64,000 nucleotides of DNA from Cyanodermella asteris (lineage: Eukaryota; Ascomycota; Lecanoromycetes; Ostropales; Stictidaceae): assembly GCA_900618795.1 (NCBI GenBank), contig UYJD01000016.1, positions 503,937 through 567,936 of the forward strand, in the 5' to 3' direction. The position numbers and the translations under genes are program-made. Below the pieces are notes generated by a model, which was given only the letters and a program-made list of their open reading frames with translations, was not told where the DNA came from and ran no database searches. This document shows, piece after piece, positions 55,484 through 64,000 of this stretch. Each line of letters opens with the position of its first letter. Positions within the stretch are counted from its first letter, which is position 1.

Positions 55484-56387
55484 GATCGTTGTGATGATTC
55501 AGATATATTGACGGGTTGAGTCATTTGTTGACTTTGGCGAAGCTCGTATACTATAGAGTTTCGCCAAATTTGTGCCTTCGGGGTGTACTTTGATGAAACG
55601 CCTATGAAATTAAGAAGCGGACGCCACAAAGACTTTTCTACTTGGGTAAAGAACGAGCCTGACCAGAACATTGAAGTCGATAACGTACATTTACAAGAGG
55701 CGCTTCAGATGGCGCTGATGTCGAGGGCTGGCAGAAGGTTTCGGGTTTACGTGGAGAACCGCAGCCGAGGTGGCCCTTGAAGGATTCTGGACCTCAAAGA
55801 CAACGTTTGATCTTGACAGCCACTAGCAGCCGGCCTCATGCATTCAAACAGCGCGTCAAGCGGGCGCAATGAGGACTTTGGCTAGGTCCAACTGATGCAC
55901 GCTGAGTCAACGATGGGTGGAGACAAGGTGAGTAGCGAGGCAGAACAGGTCGCTTCCGCGAAGCAGAGGCAGTGAGGCAAGGCAACCGCAAGGCTGTCTG
56001 CTGTCGCCAGCTCACTCTCATCTCTCCTTCTACTCTCATAGCACCCAATCTTACTTCTGGTCGCTCGTCTGTCGTACTATCAACAGTGTCTGCCTTCACT
56101 GGAGCGCCTACTGTGGTTCTGACTGAGGTGATCCAGCCATTGTGTCTCTTACTTGCGAGTCACGCTCCGCGCGAACCCCGGCTCAAAGACGGCGGCACCA
56201 GGGCGGACAGCTGCTTGTTTGTAGCTTTTCCATGGCAGGTGAATTCAGCTTCGCCATCTGCCCTCCTTGTCTGCTGGCACTGCGCTGTCTCGCCGGAGCT
56301 TGAAGGCAAGCTCCCTCTCAATCCACCACCCAACCAATTCCCTCCCCCTCCCTCCTCTCCGACCGCTCTGACAATTCGTCACCGATA
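55484..56387. other. Divergent intergenic region upstream of the PARP-E2 gene
   Basis: About 900 nt between the COG7-like gene (-) and the PARP-E2 gene (+). The last 80 nt before the PARP-E2 ATG are strongly pyrimidine-rich (about 56315-56366), a usual feature of fungal core promoters. A 58-codon frame at 55604-55780 (+) begins with ATG but has no recognisable features. Confidence 0.4.
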
Positions 56388-59300
56388 ATGCCGCGCAGAC
56401 AGTTCATCGCCGACCTCCAGACAGCGCAATGTGCGAGCCTCCCTCCGCATTTCTCTGGTCTCAGACCTGGCGACGAAGACGGCAGCTTCATCCTCAAATA
56501 TCAAGTCCCCGGCTTTGGCTCGCAATTGGTCCATCTCCAAGGACAGGTCACTGACGTCGGGGACTATCCTTCTGATCACAGATACTTCGTTTACAGCACG
56601 TCCGACGACGTCCCTGAATTCGTCAACGAGATCCTCTCCGATACCTCGACCTTCGATGGTCTCAAGATCCCCCAGCTCATCACGAAGCTGGCCAAAAAGT
56701 TTGATGAACAGACACGCGGATCGCTACAAAATCCTCATAATCTCGACAGTGACGGCGACGAGGATCAGGAAATGTGGGACGGCGATGATGATTTAATCGA
56801 AATCCACGACAACCATGACGAGTCAGACGGTGAAGAGGACTTCCAAGATGATTTTGGCCTGGCTGCAGACTTCAATCCCCAACAGCACACAACTTCCTCT
56901 GTCACAAATGCGGGACTACACGCCACGCCAGCTACTACCGCCAAGTACAATGCGAAGATACGCACTGACATGCGACAAGTCAAAGCCGCCGGGTTCCGCG
57001 TTTCCAGCTATACATCCCCGTTCGATCATGCACGAGATTTCTACATGATCGTATCCTGCAGAATTGCAAAGCTCAATATTTCCGAGGATGCACTGGCGGC
57101 ATGGAATCTGACTCGTGAAAAGTACATTATCTTGATGTTCCACTACACCGACGGCTACAAGACTTTCGATGAAGTCACGGCTGAAGCAAAGCATGGCAGA
57201 CACACGATGAACTTTCGCGTTGCCGTTAGCACCAAGCGCAAGGGCACGCGTCAGGAAACAATTGACGCTTTCAGCACAACGCATGATAGGCGAACCGTAA
57301 ACACAGGCACAGAGGCGAACAGTGACTTCACTCCACTTGAAGGCTTCTTGGAAAAGTTTTTCATCGATCGACCCTTGAATGAGCTCATGAACGGCCGCTT
57401 CGTCGACATTATTCGACTACGTCAGATTCATAAATTAGGCTGGGACGGAGCAGAACGCTATTTTCAGGATCATCAGGCTATGAATGCCACCTCGACACTT
57501 GTTGAGCTCGAGTATTTCAACAGTAACGAGCCCATCACCTGGAAAACCCGGCCTTTGCTCCTCATCGATGACCATTTTGCAAAGAGTGGCCCCGATCGAT
57601 CCTTGCCTCTCATTGCGATGGAATTCATGCTTCGTCACATGATCCAATGCACGGAATTTTGCCTAGTCTGTCACACCAAACTCGACACTAACTTCGAAGC
57701 CCTCAAACCCTACGTGTGCTCGAAACCTCTGTGTTTGTATCAGTACATGTCCTTGGGGTTCGGTCCGTCTATGGAGCACGAGATTCTGTCACAGCCATAT
57801 GTTGTGGACCTGTTGGTTTCATTCTGCTATTCGAGGGCTCAGGCTAGCAAGTTGGATGATCTTCCGATTGGCATGGGTTTGATGGTCCCGGACCCGAGTT
57901 TTATGCACACAAATTGGCTCACATATCAGCCTGAAGTTCCCCCAACAGCTGGGCCGTCTGGTGGCGCTCTGCCGCAGGTGGTGGGCGGAGGCAAGATACA
58001 CGTCAACTACGATGAGGCCAGGAATCAAATGACCTGTTCTGATGCAGAGGCAAACCCTAATCTCAGAGCTGGAGATTGGGTCGTGATTGAACACACCGCG
58101 AAAACTTCAACTGGGCCACAAATGCGACGACTCCATCGCAAAGTGGTAGAATCATGGTTCCCTGTCATCAGGCTTGCACCGGGCCCCGAAGCCCCGACGC
58201 CAGCCAGTGGCAACCCTACACCACCCGTCACAGGCAATGTCGGTGCCGGCATCGAGGCCCTCATCCAAAAGTTCCAATATAACTTCGATGAGCTGGACCG
58301 TAAAAGCCAGCACAGCATGATATGCCACATGCTCGATGTCTTGCCTACGGTCTCACAGATGAAAGCAGCTCTGCTAACGAATCGCAATAAAACTATGGCA
58401 CATATTTTCACCGATGTGTCTCCAGCCTCATTGGGCATCTTGCGGTGGATCATCGCTTCAAATAGATCCTGCATCGTTGCGATCGACGATCCAGCCTCGG
58501 GTATGGTTAACACGAATGACCGCGTATATGGCATGCCCGGTTATATGCAATTCCGATTCGCACAGGGTGCACCTGACAAAGAGCAACGATTCGTGACAGC
58601 CGTCCAGGGAGCGCGAACTCAAAATCCTCCAACCCTGTGGGCCTGGCATGGCTCCGACATCTCCAATTGGCACAGTATCATACGCGAGGGCTTGCATTAC
58701 AAGTCCGTTACACACGGCAGAGCGTATGGCCATGGTATCTATAATGCTCTAGATGCGGCGACGAGTATGGGATATACCCATATGAGAGGAGGAGTCGCTG
58801 GAGGGACTGCTAGGACGGGTTGGCAAAAGACGGAACTGAACATAACCCAAGCGCTCAGTCTCAACGAGATTGTGAACTCACCGAAGGATTTCACGAGCTC
58901 CAGTCCTTTCCTTGTGGTACAGCATTTGGATTGGGTGCAGACACGCATTCTTTGCGTCCAGTGCAATGTCGAAAAGAAGACTTACTCCGAAACGTCCAAT
59001 ACACCCATAACACCGAAGCCGACTATGGTGATTGAGCAAGACAAGAGCTTCTGCTCAGTTGGAATTGACAGAAAACCGCTCATCATTCCAGCCAGTGCAA
59101 TCAGCTCTTCGCGTCGTCAGGCGATGGGCTTGAATGCTACGAAAGGATTCAAGAAGCTGAAAGTCTTCGGCAGCTCCAAGAAACTCGCATCCGCCGAGGA
59201 AGTGCTGATGAGCGACGCATCGGATGACGATGACCGTGCTCTTGTTGAGGAACCGAAGCCGGTTCCCGCCACCAGTAGTGCTGTAGTGAAGTCGGTCATC

Positions 59301-59976
59301 AAGACTGATTTCGTCCCAGGATCTTTGGTTATTGCACAGCTCCCTCGGCTGCCGCCGCCTTCATATGCGACCAATCAAGCAAGTAGAGCACTTACTCGCG
59401 CCCTCAAAGAGTTGCAGAAGACGCAGAATGCCTCCCCGACTGCGGAACTAGGCTGGCATCTCTGCGAGGAGGCTCTCGACAACATCTACCAATGGATTGT
59501 TGAGCTCCACACTTTCGACTCGGAGCTCCCCCTTGCCGAGGACCTGAAGACCAAAAAGTTGACTTCGGTCGTGCTAGAGCTCAGATTCGGGCCCGAATTC
59601 CCCTTTACCCCTCCCTTTGTTCGAGTGGTTCGACCTCGCTTTCTAGGCTTTCAGCAAGGTGGTGGACACGTTACAGCTGGAGGTGCTCTCTGTATGGAAC
59701 TGCTAACCAACGATGGTTGGAGTGCAGTTTCCAGCATTGAGGCTGTACTGCTCCAGGTCAAGATGGCGATCAGCAGCACCGAACCCAAGCCTGCTAGGCT
59801 TCAGCCTGGCCCGGTCGGGGAGTATCATGCTACTGAGGCGATTGAGGCTTACAGGCGGGCTTGCTTGGTTCACGGTGTAAGTTTCCTCTCGCAACTAAAT
59901 TTTAATGCATCTCAAGCTGACTTTTTTCAAGTGGACTGTTCCGAAAGACTTTCAGCAAATTGCTGGGGCAGGCTAG
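56388..59976 (+). CDS. PARP catalytic domain fused to a ubiquitin-conjugating (E2) domain
   Basis: Large two-activity protein, 1177 aa. Exon 1 is 56388-59876 and exon 2 is 59932-59976. The 55 nt intron has a GTAAGT donor and a CTGAC branch site, and joins YRRACLVHG to WTVPKDFQQIAGAG. Residues about 90-155 are acidic. A Cys-containing region (about 420-450, CTEFCLVCHTKL...CSKPLCLYQ) may bind zinc. The PARP domain spans about 700-860: AWHGSDISNWHSIIREGL supplies His754, and AYGHGIY supplies Tyr780 and Tyr785. The expected third catalytic residue of the PARP triad, in the position of the classic Glu, reads as Pro, which predicts mono-ADP-ribosylation or loss of activity. The E2 domain (about 985-1165) has FGPEFPFTPPFVRVVRP and GGALCMELLTNDGWSAVSSIE, with Cys1102 the likely thiolester cysteine. 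This arrangement is known in fungi and some protists; its role is unclear. Confidence 0.92.
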
Positions 59977-61027
59977 GGTCCTGAGGGCAGTTATGTCACA
60001 TCGGCCTCTGCCGAAAGAAGCATGCCAGAAAGCCGTAGCGTCCTCCTCCGCTCGCCTGGCGCCAGTCGAACTTTTCAAAAACGGTAGACAACGACAGGAA
60101 AGGGCAGTTAGGTCAGTCTCACCGTAACGACTTAGATCCCACGACGAAGTCAGACGAGTAGGTGAAAACCGGCATAAATATGGTGTGTCGGTGTAGGAGT
60201 CACGGTGACCTGAAATGCTGGAACATGTGCAAAGCTCGTGGAAGCGAGCACGTTGCAGAAAACTGACAACTTTTGCAGTCTTAGTGCTTAGAGCTCGTGG
60301 CAAGTGTCAATCGAACTCTTGCTTTACTATGGCGTTGGTCATGTCGTAACATTTGGAAACCCAGCATAGAGATAGAGCTTGCTGATCCGAGACTCTTGTC
60401 ATCGCTTTCAATCCAGTTCCTCTATTGCAAGTAATGTGCATAATGATTGAAATCATATTGGTTCTCGAGACTACCGGCGAGAAGCCTGTAGTCTCTCGCG
60501 CCTGAATTGCTCAGGTTTTCATTCGGCTGCATGGTCTGGAATTAAGACCGCGTCCTGGCACACCTGCCATTCGTAATCACTCCCATGGGGTATTATAGTG
60601 GTCCATGCTCTGCCAAACCTTGACGCCAAAACGCCTCCTTGTCCCGGAAACCGCCAAACACATTGAATCGTTGCGGCGCCGACACGCCTCACTCCGTTAT
60701 GAAAGAGTCTCACTGATCAGCTTCGAAACAAGAACGTCCAACTTCATCTACACTGAATTCCTCCACTTTCAGCGAGATCGTCGTCAGCAAAGACCTGTCT
60801 CCCAGTGAAGGGTTGTCCTTCTGTGGGAAGATGTCCGCCTGTGTCGAATTCCGATCGTTGGCCGCCCTCGCAAAGGTCATTTTCAACCCGGCGCATCGAT
60901 TTCAGTCAGTGCCGGATGCCTTGAGTTCGAATCGTCCCGCCGTCTGTATAGACCCGCTCGTCGGGGGAGACTGGTACTCCCGCGAATAATTGTTCCCTTG
61001 TGGAGTGGTGTCCGCCCGTGTCGAATT
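59977..61027. other. Intergenic with a relic of the EAF6 3' end
   Basis: About 1 kb between convergent genes. It includes a stretch (about 60800-60895) that resembles the end of the neighbouring EAF6 gene. No complete gene is seen. Confidence 0.5.
60800..60895 (-). repeat. Partial duplicate of the EAF6 3' end
   Basis: The sequence around 60834-60893 (gtccgcctgtgtcgaattc...ccgccctcgcaaaggtcat) closely matches the EAF6 coding end at about 61008-61070. On the minus strand it still reads LKMTFARA, the tail of EAF6, but then diverges. The immediately preceding 30 nt are similar too, so roughly 90 bp was duplicated about 180 bp away. Confidence 0.75.
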
Positions 61028-61641
61028 CTAATCCTTATCCGCCCTCGCAAAAGTCATCTTCAACCGTTTCGGCGCCTTCCCTTCGTCGTCTTCATCCCCC
61101 TTGTCACCCTTTTTCGTCCTCTTCAAGCTCCCGCCCTTGTTCGCTGCGCCCCCTGTGGTGCTTGTCGGCGTAGGTGCCCCACTGCCCCCTGTCGGCGTGG
61201 GCGCATGACTCGGCTGCGACAGCGAGTCCGGGCTCGACTCGCGCATGAAACTCGCCGAGCTGCGGCTGAAGATGCGCTCGGAATCTAGGATAATGTTCTT
61301 CTTGCGTGCTGCGGCGGAACCCGCGAGGCCTGCGCCGTTCGAGGTACCTTTGATGTAGTTGTCGAAGCCTTTGATTATGTTGCCGTGGGGGGTGTCTTCG
61401 AGGTATTGGGTTTCGTGTCGATAGAGTTGATCTTCTAGGTTGGCCTACAGGATTTGCAACGTCAGCTTGTGAGATATGGCAGGGATCGGGTGGTTGGAAA
61501 CTGGGGCATGGAATTTATGCCTACCAGTTGCTGGTCGATTTGGCGTTTCTTCGCCAGTGTTGCGCGCGTGTCGCGTCGGAGCCTCTCGTAGTATGGTTGG
61601 CCGCGAGCGGTCTCGCCGCCAGCAGTTGCGTTCTCTGTCAT
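61028..61641 (-). CDS. EAF6: Eaf6, subunit of NuA4/NuA3-type histone acetyltransferases
   Basis: Small subunit shared by MYST-type acetyltransferase complexes acting on nucleosomes. Exon 1 (61641-61525) and exon 2 (61444-61028) are separated by an 80 nt intron (GTAGGC donor, CTGTAG acceptor). The joined frame is 534 nt (177 aa). GQPYYERLRRDTRATLAKKRQIDQQL is followed across the junction by ANLEDQLYRHETQYLED and GNIIKGFDNYIKG, the Eaf6 coiled-coil core. RIFSRSSASFMRESSPDS follows, and the tail is Thr/Pro/Gly-rich then basic (GKAPKRLKMTFARADKD). The gene is divergent from SEC9. Confidence 0.92.
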
Positions 61642-62004
61642 TGGGGAGTGAGAATATGGACGCGTATAACTGACAGCATGAAGCTATATCGAAGCTTGAT
61701 CCTTGTGGTGGCTGCGGACAATGAGCGGCCTAGTTCAACGTCAGGACAGACAGTCGGAACAGCGACTCCGAGACGTCCCCGGCGGGAGCAGGCCTGCGCC
61801 ACGCTCAAGACCCTTAATTTAGCCACTGCTTCAGGCGCCCCTCGGCGGCGGTCTGGCGCTGACACTCAGCAGTCTCCTATTGTCTCTTTAAACCACCTAG
61901 TGTTTTTCTTTCCTTAAACCTGTTCCTCTGCTTTGAGCCAATAACCTTGAAGCGTACAACATCTCCTCAGCACCCTCACATCACCCTCTAGCCGCATACA
62001 AATC
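61642..62004. promoter_or_regulatory. Shared promoter region between EAF6 and SEC9
   Basis: About 360 nt between two divergent start codons. A CA/CT-rich stretch (about 61960-62000) precedes the SEC9 ATG. No TATA box is clear. Confidence 0.4.
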
Positions 62005-63294
62005 ATGGGTCTCTTCAAGAAGAAGGGCGACAAGTCGCCTGCGCCTCAGGCCGCCAATCCATACCAACAAGCCAAGTCGAAAGCATACCAACCTCCAGGT
62101 CCGTCTAACGAACAGGCGCCGCCTCCGTACTCAAGCAACGGGCGCAATGGCTCGCCGTACGATGGAGACAAGAAACACCCGTACGACAATGGCTACGGCC
62201 AGCAGGACCGCCCTGGCGGCGGCGGCTATGGCGGCGGAGGATACAATGCCAACCCATATGGCGGACAAGGCGGTTACGGCGGTGGAGATAGATATGGGAC
62301 CGGCCAGCAGCAGCAGGCATCTAGCGGGGGGTCGAGATACGGTGCTGGCGGATATGGTGGTATGGGAAGTAACGACCCGTACGCCTCCTCATCGCGGGAC
62401 AAAGACGATGCTAGTCGGAATGCCCTCTTCGCCAACCCAAATCAGGGCAAGCCACAGCCGCAGGCTCCTCAGCCAGGAGGCTACGGCGCTCCTGGTAAGA
62501 GCAACCCATACGACCCTGCCAACCGGACCGACGGGGGCTTTGATACCACAGGCGGATACACACCTGGCCCGGCATACCAGGACCGCCAGTTGACAGCCGA
62601 GGAGGAGGAAGAGCAGGACATTAACAACACCAAGAACGAAATCCGGCAGATCAAGCGCGAGGATGTCTCCTCAACCCGAAATGCGCTGCGCGCCGCCAAC
62701 CGAGCCGAGGAGATTGGTCGAGACACTCTCGCCCGTCTCGGTGCCCAGGGTGAACTCCTTCACAATACAGAGAAGAACCTCGATCTGGCGCACAATCACA
62801 ACAAGATTGCCGAAGACCAAGCTCGCGAGCTCAAGACCCTCAACCGCAGCATGTTCGCCGTGCACGTCAGCAACCCATTCACCAGCAAATCCCGCCGCGA
62901 AGCCCAAGAACAAGCCGTCATAGACCGGCATCTGGAAGAACGCGAGGCCCGCGAATCGACCCGCCGTGCAGCCTACCTGAGCGACCAGCGCATGCAGAAG
63001 AACTTCAAGGAGTTGGACCAGGACCCGAACAGCCAGCAGCGCCGGGAGCGCAACCTTGCTGAACGTGCCAAGTATCAATTCGAGGCCGACAGCGAGGACG
63101 AGGATATGGAGAATGAGATTGACGCCAATTTGGATGCGCTGAGTGGTGCGGCGAGCCGCCTGAACACGCTTGCCAAGGTTACGGGTCGTGAGCTCGACGA
63201 GCAGAACAAGAGGCTCGATGAGATTGCCATGAAGTCTGATAGAGTGGACGTTGGCTTGGCAGGTAACCATGCCAGGATCAACCGCATCAAGTAG
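62005..63294 (+). CDS. SEC9: Sec9/SNAP-25-type t-SNARE
   Basis: Plasma-membrane Qbc-SNARE that pairs with Sso and Snc to drive exocytosis, important for hyphal tip growth. Single exon, 429 aa. The N-terminal 190 residues are Gly/Tyr/Pro/Gln-rich and disordered, as in fungal Sec9. The first SNARE motif lies at about residues 205-270 (Qb; GRDTLARLGAQGELLHNTEKNL, with a Gln at the zero layer). NPF motifs follow (VSNPF). The second motif is at about 366-429 (Qc; ANLDALSGAASRLNTLAKVTG...LDEQNKRLDEIA). There is no transmembrane segment and no obvious cysteine cluster for palmitoylation, as expected for yeast-type Sec9. Confidence 0.95.
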   Translation: MGLFKKKGDKSPAPQAANPYQQAKSKAYQPPGPSNEQAPPPYSSNGRNGSPYDGDKKHPYDNGYGQQDRPGGGGYGGGGYNANPYGGQGGYGGGDRYGTGQQQQASSGGSRYGAGGYGGMGSNDPYASSSRDKDDASRNALFANPNQGKPQPQAPQPGGYGAPGKSNPYDPANRTDGGFDTTGGYTPGPAYQDRQLTAEEEEEQDINNTKNEIRQIKREDVSSTRNALRAANRAEEIGRDTLARLGAQGELLHNTEKNLDLAHNHNKIAEDQARELKTLNRSMFAVHVSNPFTSKSRREAQEQAVIDRHLEEREARESTRRAAYLSDQRMQKNFKELDQDPNSQQRRERNLAERAKYQFEADSEDEDMENEIDANLDALSGAASRLNTLAKVTGRELDEQNKRLDEIAMKSDRVDVGLAGNHARINRIK

Positions 63295-64000
63295 AGAACG
63301 GACCATTCTCTAGTTGGGGCATTGAATGACCATGGCGTTTGGGTAACCTTGGGGGCATGCATGCCGCAAATGCAAAAGCATTCATTTATTGCGATCATAA
63401 TTTGTGTCTAGGATACTGCGCTAGGACGATACGGGGTGCATTGAACAGATAAGCAACTCGATTCATTGCAAGCTTGCATACTACAATTTGGTGTCAGTCC
63501 AAGAAGACTTCGGGTGAACGGCCAGCGATCGGTGCGATGATGTTGAACATGATATTCGTATACCCAACCGTGTGATTCATTCTGGAATTGGGGTCATACG
63601 GAATGCTTCGAACGCGAAAGACAACTTGTAGAGTCATTACATAATTCGATTGAGGAGCGTTGACTCATAACTCTGCTGGACGCAACTTCCGCATGGAATC
63701 TTTTGTCTCCCCGCTCGTGATTCCGGATAAGAGTGACAGGCATGCCAATTAATCCAGCCCCGTATTTCATAGTCCTGTATTTTGGACGAATTTCGAACGG
63801 CCCAAACCACCCACAATGTCGCTAGGCCGTCGCGCTTCGGCCTTCACCACAAACCTTCTCCACCTCAAAATCCATCTCCCCAAATCCCCACCGTCCCCAT
63901 CAACCACCCGACCCCCCAAACCAGACTCTGGCCCCTCATAACCCTCACAAACCCCGCGATCCTCTCCCTCACGACCTCCCCGTTCAACCCCCTCAAATCC
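63295..64000. other. Right edge: intergenic, possible gene start
   Basis: The first 500 nt are SEC9 3' sequence with nothing distinct. From about 63790 to the window end the DNA becomes very C-rich. An ATG at 63816 opens only 40 codons, but another phase is open to the edge with a plausible reading (RLWPLITLTNPAILSL). This may be the first exons of a gene lying outside the window. Confidence 0.35.

Noticed and set aside
62671-63306. 211-codon minus-strand frame opposite SEC9
   Set aside because: Shadow of the SNARE-coding region, with no independent support.

Overview
This window looks like nuclear DNA of a filamentous ascomycete. Genes lie on both strands without operons. Most introns are 43-60 nt with GT...AG ends and CTAAC/CTGAC-type branch sites. 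Proteins such as a Zn2Cys6 regulator, Orc3, retromer Vps35, a CAP20-like lipid-droplet protein and a PARP-E2 fusion point to Pezizomycotina. Dothideomycetes is my best guess from protein flavour, not a demonstrated fact. Exon coordinates given in the evidence fields were derived by eye from splice signals and family conservation. Where spliced exons kept one frame, I say so.

Layout. 0.6-7 kb: retromer subunit vps35 (-), divergent from mitochondrial ATP synthase subunit h (+), then a Rim2-type pyrimidine nucleotide carrier (-). 7.6-16.2 kb: a less conserved stretch with two coiled-coil proteins, an orphan-family gene (family member A), TVP38 (-), and a membrane-anchored orphan whose frame is interrupted by two in-frame TAG codons. 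16.2-27.5 kb: ORC3 (-), an MFS permease of the allantoate/nicotinate type (-), a roughly 3 kb gene-poor stretch, and a five-exon Zn2Cys6 transcription factor (+). 28-36 kb: a lysine-rich protein (-), a ferric-reductase-like membrane flavoprotein (+) and a CAP20/perilipin-like protein (+). 36.8-37.6 kb: an 831-base run of N (assembly gap). 38-47.5 kb: accessory-looking genes, comprising a putative GPI-anchored protein, a J-domain protein joined to CENP-B/Tc5-type DNA-binding domains, a degenerate F-box-like gene, orphan-family member B, a conserved protein of unknown function and a small secreted cysteine-rich protein. 48.6-64 kb: mostly housekeeping genes, comprising CCT3, a large disordered nuclear-type protein, a COG7-like protein, the PARP-E2 fusion, EAF6 and SEC9, with a possible gene start at the right edge.

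The genes form no obvious shared pathway. Themes that recur are membrane traffic (Vps35, Tvp38, Cog7-like, Sec9), mitochondria (ATP synthase h, Rim2) and chromatin or replication (Orc3, Eaf6, PARP-E2). The most notable signals are the J-domain/CENP-B fusion, the PARP-E2 fusion, a divergent two-member orphan family, two genes with in-frame stops, a small cysteine-rich secreted protein, and a partial duplication of the 3' end of EAF6.
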